A stretch of DNA of 46,222 nucleotides from CAYVUM01 sp964619055 (GTDB lineage Bacteria; Pseudomonadota; Alphaproteobacteria; Rhodospirillales; Defluviicoccaceae): positions 1-46,222 of the forward strand of contig CAZUDB010000026.1 in NCBI GenBank assembly GCA_964619055.1, written 5' to 3'. Below are positions 13,354 to 22,711 of this stretch, piece by piece. Under the pieces are notes generated by a model. That model worked only from the letters and a program-made list of their open reading frames with translations. It searched no databases and was not told where the DNA came from. Numbering within the stretch: position 1 is the stretch's first letter; every line of letters begins with the position of its first letter. The position numbers and the translations under genes were made by a program.

Positions 13354-16344
13354 TTAAGGTTCGACCGCCCCCTCTTGCTCCCGCGCAGCTTTCGCCGGCT
13401 CGTCTATTATGGTGACATAGTGTGCGTGACAGCGGGCTGCCATTTCGCGCATCCGCCCTTCCAACGCCTCAATGCTCAGGCCCTGGAGTCCGTCCAAGGC
13501 CCTCCGCACTGTTTGCGGTGCGTCGGCGGCCCCTGTAGCGGCAATGCGCCCCTCCAGTGTGAGACGGATCTGGCACTGAATCGCCTGCCACAGGTCGAGC
13601 GCGGCCAGCAACTCGGTGGTTATGGCATGATCGAGCAAGGCATGATCACGAAGGGACGCAAGTGCTGTAGCCGTGGTGTTCGACAGGACATTGGGGTGCT
13701 CTGCGGCGTGGCGAAGCTGCAGGTATTGGGCGATGAACTCGATATCGACGAGGCCGCCGCGATGATGCTTGACCTCCCAAATCGAGTCCGTGCCGTGTTC
13801 GGCATCCATACGAACGCGCATGTCGGCGACGTCCACGACCAAGGTATCTCCATCGCGCTGTGACGTGAGCACCGACCGGATGATGCTATCGATTTGCCCC
13901 ACAAGGGCCGGCGGACCAGAAATGACCCGGGCGCGGGTAAGCGCCATGCGTTCCCATGTCCAGGCATCGGACATTTGATAGCGCTCAAAGGACTGAAGGC
14001 TCACGGCCAGCGGACCGGCCTTGCCCGAGGGGCGAAGGCGCATGTCCACCTCATAGAGGCTGCCTTCGACGGTCATGGCCGTCAGCGCATTGATGAAGCG
14101 TTTGCTCAGGCGGGCGAACCATTGGCTTGCCGCCAGGGGTTTAGGGCCGTCTGAGAAGGCATCCTCTGCCGGCGTGCCATAGACGAAGATCAAATCCAGG
14201 TCGGACGTCGGCGTCATTTCGCGCCCGCCGAGCTTGCCCATTGCAATGACGGCCATGTCCGAACCCTCGATCCGACCGTGGCGCAAAACGAACTCGGTCT
14301 CGATTACGGGAAGCAGGCTTTGCAGCACCGCATCGGCAATGTTGCTGAGCGCCAACCCCACCTCCGCCGGCGATACGAGCCCGCGAAGACTCTGAACGCC
14401 CACCTGAAACTTGCGGTCATTGGCCCAGCGATGCGCGCAGATCAGCGCATCCTCCAGGCCGTGGGCACTACGAAGTGTTTGCGAAAGCTCTGCTTGCAGC
14501 TGCTGCCATGGCGGGGGTGGTTCAAAGAAATCGGCGGTCAGCACGCTGTCCAGTTCACCCGGATGGCGAGCCAGGTATTCGGCGAGCCGTGGCGCCCGCC
14601 CCATGATTTCGATCAGGAGGTCCAACAGCTCTGGATGCGCCGACAGCATTGCGAACAACTGAGTCCCGCTAGGCAAGCCGGCGATGAATCGGTCAAAGGC
14701 GAGGAAGCAGGCGTCGGGGTCCGGCGCGGCACCGATGGACTTCAACAGCGCTGCGTGGATCTCGGTGAGGTACGCGCGCGCGCGGGCGGTGCGGGTCGCT
14801 CGGCTACGTCCGCGATGCCAGTTCCGGACGGCTTCGTCGACTTTGTCGGGATCGCTGAAGCCAAGGCGGAGCAGCGTCTCGCGTGTTCCCGGGTCTGGAT
14901 CCGTGCCCGTGAACACCAAGTTGCCTTTAACATCGGACGCCGCCGCCGCCGCGGGCATGTCCTCAAACAAGTGCGCGTAGTGGTGCTCCACGATTCGCAG
15001 ATGGTGGAGAAGGTCTTGTTCGAAAAGTTTCGTCTCGGGATACCCGAAAAACCTGGCGAACGCGTCCAGCTTGGCCGGGTCGGCCGGCAGACTGTGTGTT
15101 TGCTCATCGGCCATGATCTGCAGCCTGTGTTCTGCGCGTCGCAGAAAGTCGTAGGCTGCGGTGAGCTCACTTTCGGCCGCCTTGGTGATCATCCTCTGAC
15201 GAACAAGCTCCTGCAGTGCACTAACCGTGGAACCGATGCGCAGCTCGGGAATGCGCCCGCCCCAGATCAGCTGTTGGGTCTGCGCAAAAAACTCGATCTC
15301 GCGTATGCCGCCACGGCCCAACTTCAGGTTATGGCCCGGGAGACGGATACGGGAGCCGCCAAAATGCGCATAAATCTGTTGCTTAATGGCCCGGACATCG
15401 CTGATCTGGACGAAATCCAAATTTCGTCGCCAGATGAAGGGGCGGATGTGCTCCAAGAAGCGCTCGCCGGCCAGGATATCACCGGCCACCGGACGTGCCT
15501 TGATTAGAGCCGCGCGCTCCCAGTTTTGGCCAACGGTCTCATAATAGGTCTCTGCGGCCAGGGTCGACACCGCAAGCGGTGTCACGGACGGATCGGGGCG
15601 AAGCCGCAGGTCAGTCCGGAAGACGTAGCCCTCCGGCGTGCGTCCGTCCATGGCCGTCACCAGGTCGCGTGTGAGACGGACCATGTTGCGTTGGAGGCCG
15701 TCGCGATCGGGCGTTGCGGAGGCCTCTAGGTCATAAAGCACGATTAGATCGATGTCGCTTGAGTAGTTGAGCTCACGCGCACCCAGCTTGCCCATGCCCA
15801 AAATAATGAGACCCGAGCCCCGTTGGATGTTCGTCGGATCGAGGTGGGAGAAAATCCCCCGCGATGCCGCCCGATGAAGCAAGAACGTGACAACACAGGC
15901 CAATGCATCCGACGCGAAGTCGGACAGAACATGGGTGATGCGCTTCAAGCTCCACAGGTCAGCGATATCCGCGAGGGCCGTAAGCAGGGCGATGCGCCGT
16001 TTCAGGCTACGCAATGGAGCGCTCGGGTCCCGGCCTTCGTCCGCGCGCGCACGCACCGCATCGGTCTCGGACACCAGCCGATCATAGGCCCGTTCCGGCC
16101 CGTCCACGAGTATTGTTGCGATAAACGCGGGTTCGCGCTCGATCACAGAGGTCAGGAACGCACTGTTAGCAAAAATAGTGTCTAAAAGCGGTCGCAGTTC
16201 GCCGTCGGCCGCCACCGCGTCTACCACATCGGTGAGGGTGGTGTCGGCTTGGCCCGCCGCCGCCTCGCGCCAGCGCTCAAAGCCGATGGCGGCTTGAGCG
16301 TGGTCCGTTGGCGGCAGCGTTGATTTCGGCCGGAGTGCAAACAT
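13354..16344 (-). CDS. glnE: Bifunctional glutamine synthetase adenylyltransferase/deadenylase
   Basis: 996 residues. GlnE adds AMP to and removes it from a tyrosine of glutamine synthetase, under control of PII and glutamine, matching nitrogen assimilation to supply. Two nucleotidyltransferase domains are visible. The N-terminal one has NYSSDIDLIVLYD (near residue 195) and the C-terminal one has TPTSDLDLIFVYG (near residue 710). Each is followed by helical linker regions including GRGGIREIEFFAQTQQL and HRGGLVDIEFIAQYLQLRH. The length and domain order match the family. Its start is 57 bases from the divergently transcribed YhdP-like gene. Confidence 0.96.
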   Translation of the reverse strand: MFALRPKSTLPPTDHAQAAIGFERWREAAAGQADTTLTDVVDAVAADGELRPLLDTIFANSAFLTSVIEREPAFIATILVDGPERAYDRLVSETDAVRARADEGRDPSAPLRSLKRRIALLTALADIADLWSLKRITHVLSDFASDALACVVTFLLHRAASRGIFSHLDPTNIQRGSGLIILGMGKLGARELNYSSDIDLIVLYDLEASATPDRDGLQRNMVRLTRDLVTAMDGRTPEGYVFRTDLRLRPDPSVTPLAVSTLAAETYYETVGQNWERAALIKARPVAGDILAGERFLEHIRPFIWRRNLDFVQISDVRAIKQQIYAHFGGSRIRLPGHNLKLGRGGIREIEFFAQTQQLIWGGRIPELRIGSTVSALQELVRQRMITKAAESELTAAYDFLRRAEHRLQIMADEQTHSLPADPAKLDAFARFFGYPETKLFEQDLLHHLRIVEHHYAHLFEDMPAAAAASDVKGNLVFTGTDPDPGTRETLLRLGFSDPDKVDEAVRNWHRGRSRATRTARARAYLTEIHAALLKSIGAAPDPDACFLAFDRFIAGLPSGTQLFAMLSAHPELLDLLIEIMGRAPRLAEYLARHPGELDSVLTADFFEPPPPWQQLQAELSQTLRSAHGLEDALICAHRWANDRKFQVGVQSLRGLVSPAEVGLALSNIADAVLQSLLPVIETEFVLRHGRIEGSDMAVIAMGKLGGREMTPTSDLDLIFVYGTPAEDAFSDGPKPLAASQWFARLSKRFINALTAMTVEGSLYEVDMRLRPSGKAGPLAVSLQSFERYQMSDAWTWERMALTRARVISGPPALVGQIDSIIRSVLTSQRDGDTLVVDVADMRVRMDAEHGTDSIWEVKHHRGGLVDIEFIAQYLQLRHAAEHPNVLSNTTATALASLRDHALLDHAITTELLAALDLWQAIQCQIRLTLEGRIAATGAADAPQTVRRALDGLQGLSIEALEGRMREMAARCHAHYVTIIDEPAKAAREQEGAVEP

Positions 16345-16401
16345 CCCGGTTTTTCATGTTATTCGCACGATGTATGGCGCAAACTGAAGTCTGGGAGTGA
16401 G

Positions 16402-19400
16402 TTGGTCAAGAACGTGTCGAGCGGGGACGGGACGGGGAGCGGGCAGAGGGAGAGCCGATCTGCGACGCGCGCAGCACCGGCCAAATCCGGCCGTGTCCTG
16501 TACCATTGCCGAAGGTCGGCGGGCGCGCTGCAAGCATGTCTTTGTTACACATTCGCTCTCGCGATCGCCGTCAGCATCATACTGTCGGCCCGTTTGGTCG
16601 GCGGGCCCATGGATGTCTCCGCCGTGCCGGCGCTGGTTGCACTAGTGGAGCATGACCTTTCTGCCTGTTTCAAGGATTGGGACGTCGATATCGGAAAGAC
16701 GACGGTAAGCTGGCAGGAAGAAGCCGGCGCGATCGACGTCCGCTTGGACACCGTGCGCCTCAGCGATCCGAGCGGCCGACTGAGGGCATTGATCCCTGTC
16801 GCGAATTTGACCTTGCATCCGGAATCCCTGGCGATGGGAACGGCCATGCCGATCCGTGGTGTTGTGGAGAACCCCACAGTGCGGGTTCCGAGCGGTCCGG
16901 ACTTGGTGAATGCTGTGGACGCCTTGACGGTGTGTCCAAGCCGACCCGGTGATGTGGCCCGCCCTCGCTCGTTGGTGGAGGTGCTCGCAATCCTGGTGGC
17001 CAGCCGCGATCCCGCACACCCGCTTCATCACTTTAGCGCTTTGGATATTCAGGACGCGCGCGTGCTGTTCGAGGGCGCCGATCCTTCGTCGCGCGCGGGC
17101 GCGATCACTTGGGATGCCGGGCTGATGCGAACCGAGACCGGCTTTGTTGCCGATCTGGCCGCGGATCTCAACGCTGCTGCGTCCGGCAGCGTCGTGCTGT
17201 GGCCTCAGACCGAACTGGCCGCGAGTGCCGTATACGCCGTCGGTGTCGGCGGCCATGCGGCGATTGCCTTCGCTGACCTCCGGCCATCCGTGGTTGCCGA
17301 ACTGCTCGGCGCTGGTTGGGGCCTTGAGGCCCTGCAACTGCCGTTGACCGGTACGGTCACGATCGGCCTTGGGGCGGGCGGCGAACCCGAAACCGCCGGT
17401 TTGCAATTGGCTGGTGGTCCCGGCCGCGTCGATGCGGCAGCGGTGGCGACGAACGTCGGTGTTCTGGCCGACGAACCCGCCACACCAACGCCGTACCGCA
17501 TTCAACTCCCGTTCGTTGACGTGGAAACGTTGGCGCTTGGCGGCCATTTTGATGCGCTGTCGAGCCAGCTTCGCATCGGTGAGACCCACGTGATCTTTCG
17601 CAACCCGGCAGCGCTGGATGTTGACGATATCGGGAGCCTAGCTGGCTTAACCTCCATTGACGGTTACGGACATGCGGATTTCGCCTCCGAGCCGCGTTTC
17701 GCTTGGAACGACCTTCGTCTCGCCTTTGCTGAAGGTGGCGTGATCCGGATGCGAACGCCGGTGGCCCATGATTTCCCTGTGCGATCGATCCTGTCCTCGG
17801 GCACTTGGGACGGGACGGCGGGCACGCTCGGCGTGACTGCGTTCATGGGGGATCTGGCCGGGCCGACGTTGCTGGCCACCGTGTCGCTGGACCCTGCTGA
17901 GCGAGGGGCAGAGAACCTTGCTGCAACAGTCTCGCTCTATGACCTGCCGACGGACGATATCGCGAACTATTGGCCGCCGGACTTGGCGCCCGGCGGCTAC
18001 GACTGGGTCACGGCCAATCTAAGCGGTGGTGGGGTTTCGGTGGCGACCGTGGACGTGGCGGGCACATTCGATGCGGATGGTGACTTCTGGCTGCAAAACC
18101 TCGGCGGACGGTTCGATGCGGTCGGCGTCGATGTCCAATACCTGCCCGCAACCGCTACCAAGCCGGCCCTGCCGCCCATCCGCGCCGTCACCGGCAATGG
18201 CGTTTTTGACGAACACTCGTTGACGATCACGGTCACCGACGGCGATGCTGACTTTGTCGACCTAGTGGGCGGCCACCTGGTGTTCACCGGCTTGGATGAG
18301 GACTGGCAGTACTTAACGGTCGCGGTCGAGACCAAGGGGCCTGTCAGTCGCCACATGGCGTTCTTGGATCAAGACCGCTTGGGCTATGCACGGGCTGTAA
18401 ACATCGCGCCGTCGGATACCGCTGGCCAGGCCCATGTCTGGCTATCCGTTCATCTTCCGCTGCTCGCCGATTTGGAGCTGGAGCACGTGGATATCGCCGC
18501 TAAGGCCCGTCTGACCAATGCTGGCCTGCGCGGCAAGGTGCTCGGCCATGACATCCGCGATGGGACGCTGGAGCTGGACGTCACCAAGGCAGGGATGGCG
18601 TACAGCGGAACGGCAACGCTTAGCTCTACGGCGGGGCAAGCCGTGTTCGGGCGGATTGATGGCCGAAAGTCCTTTTTGCGAGGGGAAGTCGGCAGCGGCC
18701 AGATCCGCGTCTCGATTCCGCGCGGCAGCATAATGGATATCCAGCAATTGTTGTTTAACGAAATCAAAGCGCCGGCCCACTTCGTACGCGGAGACATCGC
18801 AGCGGCGATCGAGGCTAAGAGCCGCGGGTCCGACTGGCCCCGGGTGGTCGCGACGCTGGATTTGGGTTTGTCGCATCTGGATGTGCCCCATATCGGCTGG
18901 GCCAAGCCTTCGGGCGTGCCGGGCCGCGCGTGGATCGTCGCAGACTTGGTTCGCGGCGAACTCCGCAGCATTCCCCAAGTTACGGTCCGGGCACCGAACC
19001 TCGATATCACAGCCGCGCTCGCGTTTGATGAGCGGGGTGCGTTCGCGTCCGGCGATGTCAGCAGCCTAAAGGTGGGGCGGACCCGCGGTCGATTGGCGTT
19101 GGATCGGGACGCGACCGGCGGTTGGCGGGTCGATTTCACCGGTCCGGGTCTGGACTTGGCGCCCGTGATGGAGATGCCCGACGGCATGGCGGGGGAGGAT
19201 GCGTCCACAGGCGGTGATGGTGACCCTATGGCCACAGTGAGTGCCAGTGTGGACGTGGACGCGGTCTGGTTGCGCAAAGCGCAACGCCCGGACCTTCGCA
19301 ATCTCAAGGGAACGATGAAGCGCGTTCGCTCGCGCCTCACCGAACTCGATATCACGGGCTCCGTGCGCCGGCCCGAGGGAGAGGGGATGTTCGGCGACCG

Positions 19401-20139
19401 CGAACCGGGCGATCCATTCTCGCTGCAAGTTTGGAGCGAGGGGCCGCGCCGCTACCTTCACGCAACGGCGACGCAGTCGGGAGCGCTGTTGAGCAGCTTT
19501 GGAATCAGTGAACCCGAGGTGACCGGGGGCTGGGCCCGGCTGACGGGTGAGTTTCTGGACCGGGACGCCGATCTGCCGATCGCGGGCCGGTTGGTCGTGG
19601 ACGATTTTCGTGTCCGCAAAGCTCCCGTGGTGGCTCAGGTCCTGAGCGCGTTGGCCTTTGGCGAGATGAAGAGCACCCTTCGTGGCGGCGGCCTGACCTT
19701 CGACACGATGGTTGTGCCGTTCACCGTCGACCGCCACGCGCTGGTCGTCACCGATGCCTATGTCAAGGGAGCGACGCTGGGCGCGACGCTTAAAGGACAG
19801 GTCGTTGTCAACGAGTCCGTCGATGTTGCTGACTGGGAGTTGAACCTGCGCGGCACGGTTGTTCCGTTCAACACCATCAACACGGCACTGGGCCGGTTGC
19901 CACTCATCGGGGCGCTGTTTTCCGGTGGCGAGCATGAGGGTGGCATGTTCTCGCCCACCTTCGCCCTGGCCGGCTCCGCCGGCTCACCGGATGTGCTCGT
20001 CAATCCCGTGGCCGGCCTGCTGCCCGGGATAACGCGCAACATTTTTGATTTCTTCGGCTCACCAGAGCCCGCGCAACCGGATGCGGAACGCCAGGAACCT
20101 GAGTCCTCGGACGTGAGCAAGGCCGAAGATTGGCCCTGA
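16402..20139 (+). CDS. Very large AsmA/YhdP-like envelope protein
   Basis: 1245 residues. One membrane helix near residues 50-66 (YTFALAIAVSIILSARLV) anchors a giant periplasmic chain made of repeating beta-strand segments, as in the AsmA superfamily whose members bridge the envelope and are implicated in phospholipid transport to the outer membrane. The C-terminal block (LRGTVVPFNTINTALGRLPL, then LFSGGEHEGG) is the diagnostic end of YhdP/DUF3971-type proteins. The start is a TTG at 16402 with GGGAG four bases upstream; in-frame alternatives before the helix exist, so the first few residues are uncertain. It is divergent from glnE, and its 3' end faces the phosphoesterase gene. Confidence 0.85.
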   Translation: MVKNVSSGDGTGSGQRESRSATRAAPAKSGRVLYHCRRSAGALQACLCYTFALAIAVSIILSARLVGGPMDVSAVPALVALVEHDLSACFKDWDVDIGKTTVSWQEEAGAIDVRLDTVRLSDPSGRLRALIPVANLTLHPESLAMGTAMPIRGVVENPTVRVPSGPDLVNAVDALTVCPSRPGDVARPRSLVEVLAILVASRDPAHPLHHFSALDIQDARVLFEGADPSSRAGAITWDAGLMRTETGFVADLAADLNAAASGSVVLWPQTELAASAVYAVGVGGHAAIAFADLRPSVVAELLGAGWGLEALQLPLTGTVTIGLGAGGEPETAGLQLAGGPGRVDAAAVATNVGVLADEPATPTPYRIQLPFVDVETLALGGHFDALSSQLRIGETHVIFRNPAALDVDDIGSLAGLTSIDGYGHADFASEPRFAWNDLRLAFAEGGVIRMRTPVAHDFPVRSILSSGTWDGTAGTLGVTAFMGDLAGPTLLATVSLDPAERGAENLAATVSLYDLPTDDIANYWPPDLAPGGYDWVTANLSGGGVSVATVDVAGTFDADGDFWLQNLGGRFDAVGVDVQYLPATATKPALPPIRAVTGNGVFDEHSLTITVTDGDADFVDLVGGHLVFTGLDEDWQYLTVAVETKGPVSRHMAFLDQDRLGYARAVNIAPSDTAGQAHVWLSVHLPLLADLELEHVDIAAKARLTNAGLRGKVLGHDIRDGTLELDVTKAGMAYSGTATLSSTAGQAVFGRIDGRKSFLRGEVGSGQIRVSIPRGSIMDIQQLLFNEIKAPAHFVRGDIAAAIEAKSRGSDWPRVVATLDLGLSHLDVPHIGWAKPSGVPGRAWIVADLVRGELRSIPQVTVRAPNLDITAALAFDERGAFASGDVSSLKVGRTRGRLALDRDATGGWRVDFTGPGLDLAPVMEMPDGMAGEDASTGGDGDPMATVSASVDVDAVWLRKAQRPDLRNLKGTMKRVRSRLTELDITGSVRRPEGEGMFGDREPGDPFSLQVWSEGPRRYLHATATQSGALLSSFGISEPEVTGGWARLTGEFLDRDADLPIAGRLVVDDFRVRKAPVVAQVLSALAFGEMKSTLRGGGLTFDTMVVPFTVDRHALVVTDAYVKGATLGATLKGQVVVNESVDVADWELNLRGTVVPFNTINTALGRLPLIGALFSGGEHEGGMFSPTFALAGSAGSPDVLVNPVAGLLPGITRNIFDFFGSPEPAQPDAERQEPESSDVSKAEDWP

Positions 20140-21643
20140 CGCAGGCGCAACCGAGGCCAGTGAACCGGATGCCTGGAGCCCGGAAACGGTCCGAGCCCCA
20201 AGAGCATGCGGGGTGTTGTAATGGTCGGGTCACCCGGCGTGCGGAGAACCCAAGGGCCGCGAATCCCAACAGGGCGAGCACCGCTGAGGTCGGAGCCGGG
20301 ACGAGGAAGGCATCGAAATCCACCGGCATGGTGCCGCTTGGCGAGCGCACCCAATCGTCGAAGTTAAAGGGGTCCGAGGGATCGGCGGCGAAGGCAGTGA
20401 GCCAGAGGCCCTCCCACTCCAAGATGTCGTCGAAGCCGGGTAGTGGTTCGCCCATGAACAGATCGCTAAGGTATTGGTTGTAATAGTCTCGCTCTTCCTG
20501 CTCGTCAAAATCGGGATGCTGAAGAAGAAAGCCGTCGGGAGCCGGTGTATTCTTCAGGAGGAGTTCGAGAACTATCAGGTATTCAAACTCTGAAATATTC
20601 AGAGCATCCATGATCTGTCCACGTTGATCCCAAGCCAGGTAGATCGTTTCGACAAAGTGATCGATGGTTGTGCGATAGCGATCCAGGGTCGGCGAATAGG
20701 TGTCGAAGCTGAGCGTGTTGGCATCGAAGTCGAATTCATAAAGGCGCAGCCAGCCGTCACCGCCGTTTCGTGTGCTTTGGTAATCCGTCAGGATTTGAAT
20801 GATCGTTTGGCCATTTGGGTTGGTATCATCCTGTCTGATCCATTCGCTGTGGAAATGGCCAGCATGAATCATAACGATGTTCGAGTGCTGGCTGACAAAC
20901 TTTTCGAACAGCTCCTGACCCGTATTGGGGTCCACAACACCGTCGACGAAGTTGTCCTGGAGGGTTAACTCGCCAAGCGGTGTGTTGATCGGTTCTCCAT
21001 AGCGGCCACCGGCGATCTTGAAGTCATAGAGATAGCGGTGGGTGCCAACGACGATGTGAGCATCGCGGTTCTCTTTGACAATTTGGTTGGCCCAATCGAT
21101 CTCAACCTGCGGATGGTCGATGCTGAAGTTCAGGAAGCCGATTTTTCGGCCCTCGTGCTCCAAGAGCTGAAAGTTGCCGCCTCCGTTGGGTGAGGAGGCC
21201 GCGTACCAAGGGCGGCCGGCGAACACATCCGGGCCGAAGTTGTTCAAATAGTTGACGGCATATTCCGGCGGGTGGGTGTCGTCGTGGTTGCCCATGACGG
21301 TCCCATGGGGCCTGTCGGCATCGAGCAGGATGTTCATGGCCGATTTGGCGGTGGCCCATTCGGTCAGGTTGCTGCCGTTCTGAACGATGTCGCCCAAATG
21401 GCCCACATACTTGAGGCCTTGAGCATCCCAATTGTCGACGATCCACTGCGTTTGGTCGAAAAAAATGGCGGCCGTACCCCGCGGGTCCGTGACCGGCGGG
21501 TTGCGACCATCGTTCGGGAAGCGGTTCTCCGTATAGACCTGCGTGTCCGGCAATGACACAAACCGGAACGGATCGGCGGTGGCCACAACGGGGGTGAGCA
21601 TTAGAGCAAACCCGATCAGGGCCGCCTTGTGTGCGACTTTCAT
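20000..21643 (-). CDS. Secreted metallophosphoesterase with PEP-CTERM-like sorting tail; stop probably lost
   Basis: 547 residues as read. A signal peptide (KAALIGFALMLTPVVATA) precedes a calcineurin-like phosphoesterase domain with metal motifs SLPDTQVY, GHLGDIVQN, MGNHDD and HAGHFHSEW. Near residues 447-471 lies a PEP-CTERM-like tail: VPAP, hydrophobic SAVLALLGFAALGF, then SARR. Such tails normally end at the basic cluster and are cut by exosortase. Here the frame runs another 70-odd residues, antisense to the end of the YhdP-like gene. One base fewer in the CCC at 20233-20235 would give ..SARR-stop at 20230 (about 470 residues). The ribosome-binding site AGGAAGGG supports the start. No exosortase gene is in the window. 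Confidence 0.8.
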   Translation of the reverse strand: MKVAHKAALIGFALMLTPVVATADPFRFVSLPDTQVYTENRFPNDGRNPPVTDPRGTAAIFFDQTQWIVDNWDAQGLKYVGHLGDIVQNGSNLTEWATAKSAMNILLDADRPHGTVMGNHDDTHPPEYAVNYLNNFGPDVFAGRPWYAASSPNGGGNFQLLEHEGRKIGFLNFSIDHPQVEIDWANQIVKENRDAHIVVGTHRYLYDFKIAGGRYGEPINTPLGELTLQDNFVDGVVDPNTGQELFEKFVSQHSNIVMIHAGHFHSEWIRQDDTNPNGQTIIQILTDYQSTRNGGDGWLRLYEFDFDANTLSFDTYSPTLDRYRTTIDHFVETIYLAWDQRGQIMDALNISEFEYLIVLELLLKNTPAPDGFLLQHPDFDEQEERDYYNQYLSDLFMGEPLPGFDDILEWEGLWLTAFAADPSDPFNFDDWVRSPSGTMPVDFDAFLVPAPTSAVLALLGFAALGFSARRVTRPLQHPACSWGSDRFRAPGIRFTGLGCACVRANLRPCSRPRTQVPGVPHPVARALVSRRNQKCCALSRAAGRPRD

Positions 21644-21810
21644 AAGATGTCCCTTCCTCGCGATCTGTTTTTGTCACCGATGTACTTATCGGCCGGGCTC
21701 CGAAGCCCAATTCTTGCTCGCCTTACCGCCTTGCCTGCGACGTCATCACCGTTACTTGAGGGAACTTTTTATGAAATTTCTCGGCCGATCTCATGACGCT
21801 GAATCGCCAA

Positions 21811-21844
21811 GGAAAATCGGCCAACCGCATGAATCGGCTGGCCG
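21811..21844 (-). terminator. Rho-independent terminator of the TVP38 operon
   Basis: Read on the minus strand, CGGCCAGCCG, a 7-base loop and CGGTTGGCCG form a 10-position stem with one mismatch, followed by ATTTTCC. It lies 44 bases after the TVP38 stop codon and before the phosphoesterase start, so it would separate the two transcripts. Confidence 0.7.
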
Positions 21845-21887
21845 ACTAAGGTCCGAAAGTTGAGTGGTTTAAGCGAGAGCGCCGCGC

Positions 21888-22685
21888 TCACACCGCCGGC
21901 TTGGCGGCACGGCGTTTTTTGTAAGCCTTATAGGCCACGGGCACGAGCGAAAGCACGGAGAGACCGACGAGGGCGGTGATGACTTGCGGCGTCAGTGCAG
22001 CCGCCGGGGAAAACTCCTCCATGGAGTCGAACACGCTGCCAAGACCGGCACCGACGGAAGCGAACACAAAGGAGCCCGGGATGATCCCGATCACCGTGGC
22101 GATTGCATAGGTGCGCAGCGACACGCCGAGGAACGCGGGAACAATGTTAACGAGGAAAAACGGAAACAGTGGAACCAAGCGCAGCACCAGCATGTAGCTG
22201 AACTCGTTTTCGCGAAAACCCGCTTCCATCTTCTTCAATGCTCCGCCGGCACGGGCGCGGAGAGACTCGCCAAGGGAGGTGCGTGCGATCAGAAAGATGA
22301 CGATGGCGCCGATGGACGCTCCGACAACAATCGCGCCCGTACCGACCCAGGTCCCGAACAGGAAGCCGGCAGCAACGCTCAAAATTCCGCCGCCCGGAAA
22401 GGATAACGCCGTGGTCGTCGCATAGAGGGCGATAAACAGCAGGACCGAAACAAAGCCGGTGTTTTCGACGAACGCCATCAGATGCATGCGGTTGTCGCGC
22501 AGCGATTCGAACGTAAGGTAGTGGTGGAGACCGAACGAATAGCCGAGCGCGAAGGCGGCAACGATCACAACCAGCGGCAAAAACCGGGTGACACCGGATT
22601 TCTTGGGCGGCTCCGGCGCGGCGGCCTCCACCTCCACCACGGCCGACTTGTCGTCCGTGGCGGCGCGGGGGGTCTCTTGGGTCAT
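21888..22685 (-). CDS. TVP38/TMEM64 family membrane protein (VTT domain)
   Basis: 265 residues. An acidic soluble N-terminus (1-32) precedes about five to six membrane segments. The VTT (DedA-related) core is recognisable from LSFPGGGILSVAAGFLFGTW, GASIGAIVIFLIAR and LRLVPLFPFFLVNIVPAFLG. DedA/VTT proteins are implicated in lipid or small-ion movement across the inner membrane; the role of bacterial TVP38 is not settled. It follows the flavoprotein gene by 26 bases, so the two are almost certainly co-transcribed. This pairing is familiar from other bacteria, though its meaning is unclear. The C-terminus is basic and cytoplasmic-like (YKAYKKRRAAK). Confidence 0.88.
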   Translation of the reverse strand: MTQETPRAATDDKSAVVEVEAAAPEPPKKSGVTRFLPLVVIVAAFALGYSFGLHHYLTFESLRDNRMHLMAFVENTGFVSVLLFIALYATTTALSFPGGGILSVAAGFLFGTWVGTGAIVVGASIGAIVIFLIARTSLGESLRARAGGALKKMEAGFRENEFSYMLVLRLVPLFPFFLVNIVPAFLGVSLRTYAIATVIGIIPGSFVFASVGAGLGSVFDSMEEFSPAAALTPQVITALVGLSVLSLVPVAYKAYKKRRAAKPAV

Positions 22686-22711
22686 GTCAATTCTCCTCGG
22701 GTCGGCTCAGA

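Noticed and set aside
14278..15507. Plus-strand open frame of 409 codons opposite glnE
   Set aside because: Antisense to both halves of a recognised GlnE; the translation has no domain or leader and no separate ribosome-binding site.
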